Made by a program: the position numbers and the translations under genes. A stretch of DNA of 32,210 nt from Chloroflexota bacterium (lineage in GTDB: Bacteria; Chloroflexota; Anaerolineae; Aggregatilineales; Aggregatilineaceae). The notes under the pieces were generated by a model, which made no database searches, was not told the DNA's origin, and saw nothing but the letters and a program-made list of their open reading frames with translations. The stretch is from contig JAADYV010000408.1 in assembly GCA_010092855.1 (NCBI GenBank), positions 1 to 32,210 on the forward strand, in the 5' to 3' direction. Below, in pieces: positions 16,565-24,870 of the stretch. Numbering within the stretch: the stretch's first letter is position 1; each line of letters opens with the position of its first letter.

Positions 16565-16614
16565 AGCTGGTGATATCCGTGCAATGACAGACTGGAATTT
16601 GCCCGGTTGCATGT

Positions 16615-16620
16615 TACAAT
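16615..16620 (+). promoter_or_regulatory. Possible -10 box for the AAA+ ATPase gene
   Basis: TACAAT (16615-16620) matches five of six -10 positions in the 150-base gap after tsaC. No strong -35 is seen at 16-18 bases. The remaining leader of about 90 bases shows no recognisable element. Confidence 0.35.
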
Positions 16621-16716
16621 CGAAGAACAGGTCTGGACAGATTGAGGGCTGGAAACGTGCGACGCTCACCGATGTTGCGTAGGAATTTGATCCCAAGAAC
16701 TGGTACTGGTGACGAT

Positions 16717-18063
16717 ATGAACCCTGGAAACGGCATGATGCGGTATGAACGGCTGGCGGTGTGGGCCAAAGCCGAATGGGAACGCGCGCAAGGGGATCGC
16801 GTGTTTCAGTTGTTGTGGGCCTCAGAAAGCTGCGGCAACCAGTTGGCACAATACCGTGTCAAGCCCCGTCGCAAGCTGAAGTCCAAAGCGTACTACACCG
16901 GTGTAGAACAACTGCCCTGTGACGAAGTGATCAGCATCAGCGAATACGTGGTGCCGGGTCGCAAGGCCATGTTGGGTGAAACGGTGGGCGCGTTCCTTTT
17001 CTCGTTTGAACATCCCGACGGCGACTTTGATGTGCTGTACGTCAGTTCCTACTACCGTGACGACGATCCCAACATTGTAGCGATTGCGCTGGTGCCCCCA
17101 GAACACCTCGATGCCTGGGTCAACTTCGAGTCACTGTGCAACGAAGCCGTGCGCCGTCCCAGCCGCCGCCAGGACGTGTACATCATCGGCGGTACTAATG
17201 CCTACTTCAAGCCCACCGTCGATTGGGACGAGGTCATTCTGCCCGCCTACATCAAGGATGACCTGCATTCCGACATGGAAGCTTTCTTCAAGGACGGCGT
17301 GGCTATTTACCAGGAACTCAATCTCGCGCCGTTTCGAAAACTGCTGCTGGTCGGCCCGCCCGGTACCGGCAAGACCATGCTGTGTGCGGCGATGGCCAAG
17401 CTCGCGCTGCGGAAAAAACGCGTGGTGGTGTATGTTTCTGGCGCAGACGATGACGGTGCTTCCTTCCACAAGATTCACCACGCGCTCAACGTGGTAGCCA
17501 ACGCCGGTTACCCGGTGCTGCTCATCGTGGAAGAGATCGACGTGTATCTGCGCAAGGACGACAAGGCCCGCATCCTGAACGTACTCGACGGGCTGGAGTC
17601 GCCCAATAACCCGCGTGGGGCGCTGTTGCTGGCCACGACGAACTATCCCGAAGTGATCGACGAGCGCATCGCCAAGCGTCCAGGGCGCATGGATCGCATC
17701 CTGGTCATCCCGCCCATCCAGGACGAATACCTGGCCAAACAGATGCTCGAACACTACATGGGCCCGCAGTGGCAGGATGATCATGAGATCGCGGTGCCGC
17801 AGTTGGTGGGGCAGACGGGGGCATTTGTGCGTGAGATTGCGCTGCATGCGCGCATGTTGGCCGCGCACAACCGCCAGCGCACGGTGGACTTGCAGACGCT
17901 GATGCAGTCCATTGGCAGCCTCTCCAACCAGATGAACACCGGTGAGGACTTGATGCCGCGTCGCCGGATTGGGTTTGGCTCGTCCGGCGGCAACGGGTTT
18001 GGCGAAGTCGTCGAACTGGATGGCGAACCGCAGGTTGTCGAAGGGGACCTGGCCGACGAGTAA
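16717..18063 (+). CDS. AAA+ family ATPase
   Basis: A protein of 448 residues from this start. The N-terminal 190 residues are family-specific and unrecognised. The AAA+ module follows: Walker A GPPGTGKT (213-220), a Walker-B-like LLIVEEID (268-275), sensor-1 LLATTNYPE and the arginine-finger region KRPGRMDR (320-327). A short acidic C-terminal tail with a Gly/Ser-rich patch ends it. The Walker B aspartate is replaced by glutamate (EE instead of DE), but hydrolysis is still plausible. Such proteins remodel or unfold partners as ring hexamers; no protease or partner gene lies next door. The start is uncertain: ATG 16717 is chosen, but in-frame TTG 16642 and ATG 16735 or 16738 are possible. A terminator follows 68 bases after the stop. 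Confidence 0.8.
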   Translation: MNPGNGMMRYERLAVWAKAEWERAQGDRVFQLLWASESCGNQLAQYRVKPRRKLKSKAYYTGVEQLPCDEVISISEYVVPGRKAMLGETVGAFLFSFEHPDGDFDVLYVSSYYRDDDPNIVAIALVPPEHLDAWVNFESLCNEAVRRPSRRQDVYIIGGTNAYFKPTVDWDEVILPAYIKDDLHSDMEAFFKDGVAIYQELNLAPFRKLLLVGPPGTGKTMLCAAMAKLALRKKRVVVYVSGADDDGASFHKIHHALNVVANAGYPVLLIVEEIDVYLRKDDKARILNVLDGLESPNNPRGALLLATTNYPEVIDERIAKRPGRMDRILVIPPIQDEYLAKQMLEHYMGPQWQDDHEIAVPQLVGQTGAFVREIALHARMLAAHNRQRTVDLQTLMQSIGSLSNQMNTGEDLMPRRRIGFGSSGGNGFGEVVELDGEPQVVEGDLADE

Positions 18064-18130
18064 AGAACCCGCTACCAGCCCCCTGAACGGCTGGTGCCAG
18101 CACTAAAATCTCGTAGAATTGAACCGAAAC

Positions 18131-18163
18131 AAGGGCGCGCACCAGATGCGTCCTTTTGTTTTC
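18131..18163 (+). terminator. Rho-independent terminator after the AAA+ gene
   Basis: AAGGGCGC (18131-18138) pairs with GCGTCCTT (18148-18155) as eight pairs including one G-T, then TTGTTTTC follows. A -10-like TAGAAT (18114-18119) lies just upstream. An extra unlinked inverted repeat ACCAGCC/GGCTGGT (18074-18080 and 18089-18095) lies nearer the gene and lacks a T-run. Nothing else is seen between the AAA+ gene and the MgtC gene. Confidence 0.6.
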
Positions 18164-18272
18164 TACCGGCTTACAGTGTGCTGATTGCCGATTTTCACAA
18201 TGATATTTAGCACTAGCAGCCAGCCAGGGGCGGAGATTATATTGGGTGCTAATCGGGGAAAAGGGGATAACA

Positions 18273-18740
18273 ATGAGCGCGCAGACGCAGCTAGAGGCGC
18301 TGGTGCCGGTCCTGGTCGCAGCGCTGCTGGCAGGCGTGATCGGGCTTGACCGCGAATGGCGAGACAGCCCAGCCGGAATACGCACGCATATGCTGGTTGG
18401 CATGGGGGCGGCGCTGATAATGGCGATGGCGTCCGAACTGTATGATCCAGCAGCGGCGGCACGGCTGGCCGCCAACGTGATCACCGGCGTGGGGTTTATC
18501 GGCGCAGGAGTCATCATTCGCCGGGACTCGCAGGTGCACGAATTGACAACGGCAGCGTCGCTCTGGTTTGTGGCGATTGTCGGACTGGCCGCGGGTGCAC
18601 ACCTGTACGTGCTGGCGGGCGGAGGAGCCGGGTTAGGCTGGTGTGTGCTGGCGCTGCTGCGCTGGCTGACCAAACGCGCCTGGCCAGATGATGTGCTGGA
18701 TGACAAGTCCAGCGATGGGCCAGATGGTATGACTGAATGA
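18273..18740 (+). CDS. MgtC/SapB family inner-membrane protein
   Basis: A 155-residue protein with four to five hydrophobic segments. It carries the MgtC/SapB core: GLDREWRDSPAGIRTHMLV (about 24-42) and ITGVGFIGAGVIIR (about 70-83) followed by LTTAASLW, which is the most conserved part of the family. Members act in magnesium-limited growth or regulate other membrane proteins; the short length, lacking the soluble C-terminal domain of Salmonella MgtC, fits the SapB-like group. The start at 18273 is preferred to GTG 18246 because AAGGGG lies at about 18261-18266. It converges on the response-regulator gene. The function here cannot be narrowed further. Confidence 0.88.
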   Translation: MSAQTQLEALVPVLVAALLAGVIGLDREWRDSPAGIRTHMLVGMGAALIMAMASELYDPAAAARLAANVITGVGFIGAGVIIRRDSQVHELTTAASLWFVAIVGLAAGAHLYVLAGGGAGLGWCVLALLRWLTKRAWPDDVLDDKSSDGPDGMTE

Positions 18741-18757
18741 GAGAGGTGTGTTAGGCC

Positions 18758-18810
18758 GTGTTGACATTTGTACACAGGAGTCCGCCATTTTCAGGCGACA
18801 ATGCCAACAC
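18758..18810. repeat. Nested imperfect inverted repeat between convergent genes
   Basis: Outer arms GTGTTG (18758-18763) and CAACAC (18805-18810) pair, continue as CATT/AATG after one mismatch, and enclose an inner hairpin CGCC/GGCG (18783-18786 and 18794-18797). The element fills almost the whole gap between the MgtC gene and the response-regulator stop. There is little T-run on either side (CTTTCT beyond the right arm), so it may be a weak bidirectional terminator. Confidence 0.45.
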
Positions 18811-18813
18811 TTT

Positions 18814-19503
18814 CTAGGGCTCATCATCGGCGGGCAGGTGACGCTCGATGTGATTCTTGACGGCAAACACGGCAGCTTCCGCGCGGTTGGACACCTGGAG
18901 TTTGCTCAGGATGTTGCCGACATAGTTGCGCACCGTGCCCTCGCCCAAGAAGAGTTGGGCCGCGATCTCGCGGTTAGTCAGCCCTTCGACCATCAACGCC
19001 AGGATGCGCATTTCTTGCGGGGTGAGTTCGGAGAACGCCGAGGCTTCTTTTACCTGAGCAGCTTCGCGGACTTCTTCCAACAGCGCTTTGGTCATGGTGG
19101 GATCAATCAGGGCATCGCCGCGCCCCACGGTGCGAATGGCGTCAACCAGGTCGGTGCTGCCCACGCGCTTGAGGACGTAGCCCACCGCGCCCGCGCGCAC
19201 CGCGTCCATCACCAGCTCATCTTCGGCGTAGGAGGTGAGCATGATGACCTTGCAGCCGGGCAGTTGATCCACAATCTGTTCGCAGGCTTCGATCCCTGAT
19301 AGACCGCCTGGCATTCGGATATCCATGACAATGATCTCCGGCTGGTGGGTGACAGCCTGACGAACGGCTTCGATGCCGCTCTCGGCTTCGGCGACCACCG
19401 TAAAATCGGGCTGCTGTTCCAATAATGCTTTCAATCCGGCACGGACGACGGCGTGATCGTCAACAATCAGAATACGCAATGGGGTCACCTGTTTCTCTGG
19501 CAT
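18814..19503 (-). CDS. NarL/FixJ-type response regulator
   Basis: A 229-residue two-domain transcription regulator. The receiver domain has the acidic pair in LIVDDHAVVRAGL, the phospho-acceptor Asp61 in IIVMDIRMPG, the switch Thr/Ser in MLTSYAEDEL, and Lys in YVLKRVG. The C-terminal LuxR-type helix-turn-helix (about 155-215) shows LTPQEMRILALMVEGLTNREIA and GTVRNYVGNILSKL as short blocks. It should bind DNA when phosphorylated by the histidine kinase encoded divergently 200 bases away. ATG 19503 is chosen; a TTG at 19515 in frame is possible, and neither has a clear Shine-Dalgarno sequence. Confidence 0.9.
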   Translation of the reverse strand: MPEKQVTPLRILIVDDHAVVRAGLKALLEQQPDFTVVAEAESGIEAVRQAVTHQPEIIVMDIRMPGGLSGIEACEQIVDQLPGCKVIMLTSYAEDELVMDAVRAGAVGYVLKRVGSTDLVDAIRTVGRGDALIDPTMTKALLEEVREAAQVKEASAFSELTPQEMRILALMVEGLTNREIAAQLFLGEGTVRNYVGNILSKLQVSNRAEAAVFAVKNHIERHLPADDEP

Positions 19504-19566
19504 GGAGCTAGTCAAAAATATCTTGATGGATTGCTGATTAACTTAATAATGGCGATGCTGTTCCAG

Positions 19567-19572
19567 ATTATA
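19567..19572 (-). promoter_or_regulatory. -10 box for the response regulator gene
   Basis: A perfect TATAAT on the minus strand (19572 to 19567) lies 63 bases before ATG 19503. The best -35 at 17 bases is poor (CTGGTT). The same 200-base gap must also hold the kinase promoter; TATGAT at 19646-19651 is a weak candidate. Confidence 0.4.
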
Positions 19573-19704
19573 CATGCTGGCGGGCTAAAAACCAGTGTAA
19601 CCTGATTGAGTGCTCACGCTCGAAATCGGTAGTTGTTTCGTATTTTATGATGAAAATGCGCAAAAATGCCAGTCCTGGTGAACAGGCTCCTTAAGGTGGT
19701 AGTT

Positions 19705-20868
19705 ATGAACTCGTCTGTCTCTTCCAACGAACACAACCACGATGACCGGTGCACGGCGATGTTAGACGCGCTGAGCCGCGCGGCAGCCGCTATCACCAGC
19801 GAACTGAACCTGCCCCGCACGCTCAAAGCCATCACTGATATCGCCCGCGAACTGGTCGGGGCCCGGTATGCCGCGCTGGGCGTGCCCGAGGATGACGGGA
19901 CGCTTAAGGCGTTTATCACATCGGGGATGGACGCAGAGTTTGAACAACATGTTGGCCCCGAACCGGTGGGCCACGGCTTGCTGGGCGCAGTGCTGGAGTC
20001 GGACGAACCGATCCGGCTGGACGACCTGACACAAGACCCGCGCTCAGTTGGCTTTTCGCCCGGTCACCCGGTGATGCAGCGTTTTTTAGGCGTGCCGATC
20101 ATCAGCCGGGGCGAGCGATTGGGCAACCTGTACCTGACCGATCCGCTGGACGGCGAACCCTTTAGCGCGGACGATGAACGCCTGATCGTGCTGCTGGCGG
20201 ACCAAGCAGCGGTGGCGATTGAAAACGCGCGCCTGTCCGAACAGCTCCAAACCATCGCGCTCAGCCGCGAGCGCGACCGGATCGGCATGGAATTGCACGA
20301 TGGCGTGATTCAGTCGGTGTATGCGGTGGGTATGAAGCTGGAGATCATGCGCGGCCAGTTCGCCATGACACCGGAGCAAGAGGCGCAGTATCACGGCATT
20401 ATCAATGATCTCAACCACATTATCGAAGACATCCGGTTGTATATCCGCAACCTGCGCAGCGCACGCGATGAACAGGCGACCTTCAAGCAGCGGCTGGAAA
20501 ACCTGGCGCGTCACTTCCGCGACTTCGCGCGCGTGGACGTGATCGTAGATGTACCCACGACGTTGCGCACGCTGACGGACAAACAGCGCCACTCGCTGAC
20601 GCAGATCGGGCGCGAGGGGCTGTCAAATGTGGCCCGCCACGCCCACGCTTCCCAGGTGCGCGTCACTGTGCGCGAGGCGGACAATAACCTGCTGCTGACG
20701 GTCGAGGATAACGGCGTGGGCTTCGACCCGGTGGCCATGCAGGACCCGGAGAGCTTCGGTTTGCAAAACATGGAACAGCGCGCGCGGCGGTTGGGCGGCA
20801 CCTTCTCGATTGAAAGCGGTACAGCTCAAGGGACGCTGCTGATCGTCAAAGTGCCGTTCCGCCCCTGA
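19705..20868 (+). CDS. GAF-domain sensor histidine kinase (HisKA_3 type)
   Basis: A 387-residue cytoplasmic kinase with no membrane segment. A GAF sensor domain spans about 20-175 (ending ADQAAVAIENARL). The HisKA_3 dimerisation domain carries the phospho-accepting His198 in GMELHDGVIQSVYAVG. The HATPase_c domain has EGLSNVARHAHAS (N box) and VEDNGVGFDP (G1 box), and FGLQNMEQRARRLGG near the end. This is the NarX/DevS-like class that pairs with NarL-type regulators, and such a regulator is encoded divergently alongside. GAF ligands in this class range from haem to small molecules; none can be named here. ATG 19705 with AAGGTGG upstream is preferred to ATG 19666. Confidence 0.92.
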   Translation: MNSSVSSNEHNHDDRCTAMLDALSRAAAAITSELNLPRTLKAITDIARELVGARYAALGVPEDDGTLKAFITSGMDAEFEQHVGPEPVGHGLLGAVLESDEPIRLDDLTQDPRSVGFSPGHPVMQRFLGVPIISRGERLGNLYLTDPLDGEPFSADDERLIVLLADQAAVAIENARLSEQLQTIALSRERDRIGMELHDGVIQSVYAVGMKLEIMRGQFAMTPEQEAQYHGIINDLNHIIEDIRLYIRNLRSARDEQATFKQRLENLARHFRDFARVDVIVDVPTTLRTLTDKQRHSLTQIGREGLSNVARHAHASQVRVTVREADNNLLLTVEDNGVGFDPVAMQDPESFGLQNMEQRARRLGGTFSIESGTAQGTLLIVKVPFRP

Positions 20869-20986
20869 TCCGCTGTGGTCATCGCTGCGCCTGTCATACC
20901 GCAACAGTTGCTGGAGCGTAGGGGGGGCACCCTGTTGAGAGTGGTTTGTAGGCCAGCACACATTGCCCATTTAGTGTAGCATTAAG

Positions 20987-21018
20987 GCGTCCTATACTCA
21001 GGGGGCGCTTTTCTTTTT
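20987..21018 (+). terminator. Rho-independent terminator after the histidine kinase
   Basis: GCGTCC (20987-20992) pairs with GGGCGC (21003-21008) with one G-T pair, followed by TTTTCTTTTT (21009-21018). A -10-like TATACT (20993-20998), with TTTAGT 17 bases upstream, occupies the loop, so the same bases could serve as promoter for the gene at 21053. It is 118 bases beyond the kinase stop. Confidence 0.5.
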
Positions 21019-21052
21019 CAAACGGGGCTACGCAAAAGATGGGAGGACCATC

Positions 21053-23617
21053 GTGTTCACCAATGCTGTGTTCTGTAGTGTTGTGTTTCGTAAGTCACTG
21101 GTCCGCTGGGGGCTGCTGGTGCTGCTGCTGACCAGCGTGATCCCGCTGACGGCGCTGGCGCAAGACTCGCTGACGGAAAGTTATACCTCGCCCGATGGCC
21201 GGTTGTCGTTTAATTACCCCGCTGGCTGGCAGGTCGATGATTCCGAGCCGGAAATATACCTCATCACCAATATGCCCGGACCATCGCTGGTGCCCGGCAA
21301 GGTCGAAATGCTGCTCTTCACCACGCCCGCCGTTGATGAGATTATGCTCAACTGGGGCTTTGATTCGTCGATGGGGCCGGACCTGGTGGGCAACCTGGTG
21401 TCCAGCCTGTTAGGGGAGGGCATCTGGGGATCGGATACGGAAACGATCACGTTCAGCGATGGGCGTGAAGCGTTCCTGTATCCGCGCGTGGGGCAAGATG
21501 GCCAGCCGCTGTGGATGCTGGCGTTTGCGGATGCCGACAGCGGCGCGGTGCTGTTGATGTTCTTGAGCGCGCTGGAATCCGAGGTCGCCAATCACCAGCC
21601 GCTGTTGCGCGCCATTGCCGAGACGATACAGTATACGCCACCAGAAGACCTGCCCGACGGTGAGGTGATCTGGCAGGCCCAGTACGATCTCGAACCGGAC
21701 CCGACCCGGTTTACCGCGATTGGCGGCACAGGCTTAGGCCCGGACGGTACGCTCTATATCACGGATGGTCCGGTCGGGATGCATGTCTTCAACGCCGGCG
21801 GTGATTACCAGGGGGTGCTCAATCCGTTCAGGGGAGAGTCGTTTATGCCCGCGCTGGCGGACGTGGTCGTGGCGGGAGATGGCACCCTGTGGGCGGTGAG
21901 TGCGCTGTCGCGCACGGTGTACCACATCGACCCCCAGGGCAACCTGCTGGCCACGTATGAGAATCCGCGCCGCGCTGATGTTGACTCCCCCCGCGCCCAG
22001 ATCGATGTTTGCGGCGCAGACCTGTGTGTGTACTATTCCGAGCCGGACCGCCAGTACGTCCAGGTGGTGGACACGTCTGGCACGGTGCTGCGCGAGTTCC
22101 CGTCAGCGATCTCGTCCGACATGGGGCAGTTGTCGCTGGCAATGGACGTTGGTCCAGACGGCCACCTGTACTTCATGAACCTGTTGGGCCAGGCGTGGGT
22201 GTTGGATACCCAGGGCAACCTGGTACGCGACTATGGCATGGTGATGATGGCGGCCAACACCATCGCGCTGGCTGTGGCCCCGGATGGCACGATCTTCTTT
22301 GCCGCAGATTGGGGCGGCGTGTGGTACCTCGATGCGGACGGCAACGTGCTTGGCCGGTTGGGCCAACTGCCGTTGGATGGTTATGAGGGCGAGGTTGGCG
22401 TCTACTTCCGTCCCGGCGGGTTGGAGATTCTGCCGGATGGGGACGTGATCCTGGTGGATGCCATTGCGGATTATGGCGTGATCTCGCGGATGCGTTTCTA
22501 CGCTGCCGAGTTTGGGGTGGCTGCGGCACCTGACACAGCATCCGGCGAGCCGTCATCCGGTATCTCGAGCCTGCCGCAAGTCCCGGCCAGCGAACCAGCG
22601 GCCACACCCGCGCAAGGTATCCCTGCGCTCACCGAAACGTTCACCACGCCCGATGGCCGCCTGGCGTTCGATTACCCGGCAGGGTGGGCCGTGATCGAGG
22701 ATGAGAATGGCACGATTGCCTTGTCGAACAACGAGGCTGCGCTGCTCGCGCGCAACTATGGCCCCGATGATGTACTGATCATGTTCTCGTGGTTCTCGCT
22801 CAACGATCCGGGGACGGGCTTTGCGCCGACCACCTCGCTGGATGCCCAGGGGATCGCGGGCGAGCTGTCGATGACGTTCGAAGCGATGTCGGCGGATGCC
22901 GACTTCGGCGACCCGCAGCCGATGACCATCAGCGGGCGTCCGGCGGCCCAGTTTAATGGTACGGTCATGGGGATGCAGTTTGACGTGGTCGTGTTGGACC
23001 TCGGCGCGGACATGTTCGCGTTTTCCTCCATGTCCACTGTTGCGGAAAGCGCCGGCGCATTCGACGATGTGTTTATGGCCGTGCTCGAATCGGCGCGCAC
23101 CCCGCTGGCGGCTGAGGCAGGTGATGATCTCGGCGCGGCGGAAACGCCCATCGAGGTGGCTCCAGCCAGCGCCGACCTGACGGCGACGTTTGTCTCCGAA
23201 GACCGCCGGCTCTCGTTCAACTACCCGTCCGACTGGGGTCTGAGTTCCGTGACTTCGATGGCGTTCCTGAGCAACGATCCAGACGCCCTGCAATACTTCA
23301 ACTATGGGCCGGAGGACGTTGAAGTGACGGTGTTCTGGACCGAGTTCGAAGAAAGCCAGTATCTTTCGATGGGCGAGATGGCCGTGATCATGTCCGGCGC
23401 ACCGGAGGATGTCCAGCCAGAAGTCCTGACTTTGAACGGGCGCAGCGCCGCGCGGGTCGAGTATATTAACGATTATGGCGAACTGCAAGTGGCATACATG
23501 TTCGACATCGGCAGCGGCATGGCAGTAGACCTGGAGATCATTGGCCAGGCGGAAGCCGTGGTCCAGTACGAACCCATCGCCATTCAGATCGCAGAGTCGG
23601 TGACCTACACGCCGTAG
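21053..23617 (+). CDS. Secreted protein with three PsbP-like domains and a beta-propeller
   Basis: An 854-residue exported protein with a GTG start; GGGAGG lies at 21041-21046. A signal peptide covers residues 1-36 (cleavage after LTALA). A domain beginning with SPDGRLSFNYPAGWQV (about 46-61) appears three times: about 40-195, 523-690 and 706-854. The opening F.YP.GW pattern resembles the PsbP/MOG1-like fold used by many secreted bacterial proteins. Between the first and second copies, about 205-500 has repeated PDG-type motifs (LGPDGTLYITDG, VGPDGHLYFMN, VAPDGTIFFAAD), the sign of an NHL/six-bladed propeller. A Pro/Ala/Ser linker follows the propeller. It is likely an extracellular or cell-surface binding protein. 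No catalytic motif is seen and no specific role can be assigned. Confidence 0.85.
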   Translation: MFTNAVFCSVVFRKSLVRWGLLVLLLTSVIPLTALAQDSLTESYTSPDGRLSFNYPAGWQVDDSEPEIYLITNMPGPSLVPGKVEMLLFTTPAVDEIMLNWGFDSSMGPDLVGNLVSSLLGEGIWGSDTETITFSDGREAFLYPRVGQDGQPLWMLAFADADSGAVLLMFLSALESEVANHQPLLRAIAETIQYTPPEDLPDGEVIWQAQYDLEPDPTRFTAIGGTGLGPDGTLYITDGPVGMHVFNAGGDYQGVLNPFRGESFMPALADVVVAGDGTLWAVSALSRTVYHIDPQGNLLATYENPRRADVDSPRAQIDVCGADLCVYYSEPDRQYVQVVDTSGTVLREFPSAISSDMGQLSLAMDVGPDGHLYFMNLLGQAWVLDTQGNLVRDYGMVMMAANTIALAVAPDGTIFFAADWGGVWYLDADGNVLGRLGQLPLDGYEGEVGVYFRPGGLEILPDGDVILVDAIADYGVISRMRFYAAEFGVAAAPDTASGEPSSGISSLPQVPASEPAATPAQGIPALTETFTTPDGRLAFDYPAGWAVIEDENGTIALSNNEAALLARNYGPDDVLIMFSWFSLNDPGTGFAPTTSLDAQGIAGELSMTFEAMSADADFGDPQPMTISGRPAAQFNGTVMGMQFDVVVLDLGADMFAFSSMSTVAESAGAFDDVFMAVLESARTPLAAEAGDDLGAAETPIEVAPASADLTATFVSEDRRLSFNYPSDWGLSSVTSMAFLSNDPDALQYFNYGPEDVEVTVFWTEFEESQYLSMGEMAVIMSGAPEDVQPEVLTLNGRSAARVEYINDYGELQVAYMFDIGSGMAVDLEIIGQAEAVVQYEPIAIQIAESVTYTP

Positions 23618-23651
23618 TTCTTGCGGCTGTTTGTTGCCGTGACATAACAGG

Positions 23652-23700
23652 CAGGGGCACATTACCCACCTTTGGGTGGGCGTGATGCGCCCCTGTTTTT
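23652..23700 (+). terminator. Strong rho-independent terminator between convergent genes
   Basis: CAGGGGC (23652-23658) pairs perfectly with GCCCCTG (23689-23695). An inner stem CCCACC/GGTGGG (23665-23670 and 23675-23680) lies within, and TTTTT (23696-23700) follows. It terminates the plus-strand secreted-protein gene just before the oxidoreductase stop at 23704. Confidence 0.8.
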
Positions 23701-23703
23701 CTC

Positions 23704-24753
23704 CTACACGAAACGCTCTGGCGCAAGACGCTGGCCGCTTTCCGCCGAGCGCAGCATGGCCTCGATCACGGCCACATCTTGCAGCGCCTGCTGGGGCGAG
23801 TTACGATGCCGTGCGCCGGTCCGGATGGCGGCGGCAAACGCGGCGAGTTCGGCCTGCACGCTCTGGTGGGCGGGTAGTGTGATGTGTTGAGTGTGGCCGT
23901 TGCGCGTGATCTCCAGTCCCTGGCGTGGCAGGGCCAGCGCGCCCTGTTCGCCGACAATGCGCAGCGCGGGTGGCCAGGGGGCATCGGTGGCGTAGGTCAC
24001 GCAGTAGGTACCGGTTACGCCGCACTCGAATTCGAGGATCGCCACCAGGGTATCGGCGGGGGGCAGGTCTGGGCGGTGCTGGGTGGTCATGGCGCTCACT
24101 GCCGCGATTTCACCCAACACCAGCCGCAGCCCGGCCACGTGATGCACCCCCCCATCCAGCAAGAAGCCGCCGGGCCAGGTTCCGGAGCGCCGCCAGCCCG
24201 TGTGATAATACTTGTTGTCGGGCATCATCCCGGTGTGCATCGCCCAGTGACACAGCAGCGGTGCGCCGATGTCGCCGCGTTGGATGATCTCGGCAGCGTG
24301 CAGCAGCGCCGCTTCGTAACGCCAGTTTTCGGCCACCATCCACACCTGTGGGCTGTGCTCGGCATCGTTATGTTTAGTATATATGTCCAGCAGCCGCCGC
24401 CCGGTCGCCACGTCCGGCGCGATGGGTTTTTCGCTGATGACGTGTTTGCCCGCGCGCAGCGCTTGCTCGACCACGCCCGGCATCACGTCAATTGGCAGCA
24501 GTACGTTCACGGCCTCGATGTCGTCGCGCGCCAGCAACCCGGCCAGGTCATCGGTGATGTCGCTGGCAGCGACGGAGGGCGGCAGTTTTTCCAGCAGCGG
24601 GGCCGCAGAATCCAGCCGGTGATTGTACACAGCAGCGATCTCGAACGTGTCGCCCAGCGCCAGCACCGACGGCAGGTGGGCATCGCGCGCAAAAATACCC
24701 GCGCCGATGAAGGCCAGGCGAATCGAGTGATCGGTGGGGTGGTCAGATGGCAT
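23704..24753 (-). CDS. Gfo/Idh/MocA family NAD(P)-dependent oxidoreductase
   Basis: A 349-residue protein. The N-terminal Rossmann domain starts with LAFIGAGIFARDAHLPS (about 13-29) and carries the family motif EKPIAP (about 108-113), whose lysine is catalytic. The C-terminal alpha/beta domain includes GGFLLDGGVHHVAGLR with the catalytic-site aspartate and histidine. Members oxidise or reduce sugars, inositols and related compounds with NAD(P); the substrate is not deducible. The start ATG 24753 has only a weak ribosome site. It lies 117 bases after the PucR gene on the same strand, so it may share its transcript, although the gap contains no clear promoter or terminator. Confidence 0.9.
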   Translation of the reverse strand: MPSDHPTDHSIRLAFIGAGIFARDAHLPSVLALGDTFEIAAVYNHRLDSAAPLLEKLPPSVAASDITDDLAGLLARDDIEAVNVLLPIDVMPGVVEQALRAGKHVISEKPIAPDVATGRRLLDIYTKHNDAEHSPQVWMVAENWRYEAALLHAAEIIQRGDIGAPLLCHWAMHTGMMPDNKYYHTGWRRSGTWPGGFLLDGGVHHVAGLRLVLGEIAAVSAMTTQHRPDLPPADTLVAILEFECGVTGTYCVTYATDAPWPPALRIVGEQGALALPRQGLEITRNGHTQHITLPAHQSVQAELAAFAAAIRTGARHRNSPQQALQDVAVIEAMLRSAESGQRLAPERFV

Positions 24754-24870
24754 GGCTTGATCCGTTACCGTTCTAGCCGGTTACCGAAACTTAGCATTAA
24801 GGTTTGATATGTAGTTTACGACGAATTGAGGTTTCTTCCAAGCAGGGAAGAAGGGGAGATTAGCGCAGCG

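Noticed and set aside
17705-18775. Minus-strand open frame of 356 codons across the AAA+ and MgtC genes
   Set aside because: It spans two recognised plus-strand genes and a terminator and has no family signature.
22553-23662. Minus-strand open frame of 369 codons opposite the propeller protein
   Set aside because: Its composition is rich in His and Arg as expected of an antisense shadow in high-GC DNA, and it covers the well-supported repeat domains of the plus-strand gene.
24833-24852. Inverted repeat TTCTTCC/GGAAGAA between the PucR and oxidoreductase genes as a terminator
   Set aside because: The stem is AT-rich and no T-run follows on either strand, so the two genes may still share a transcript.
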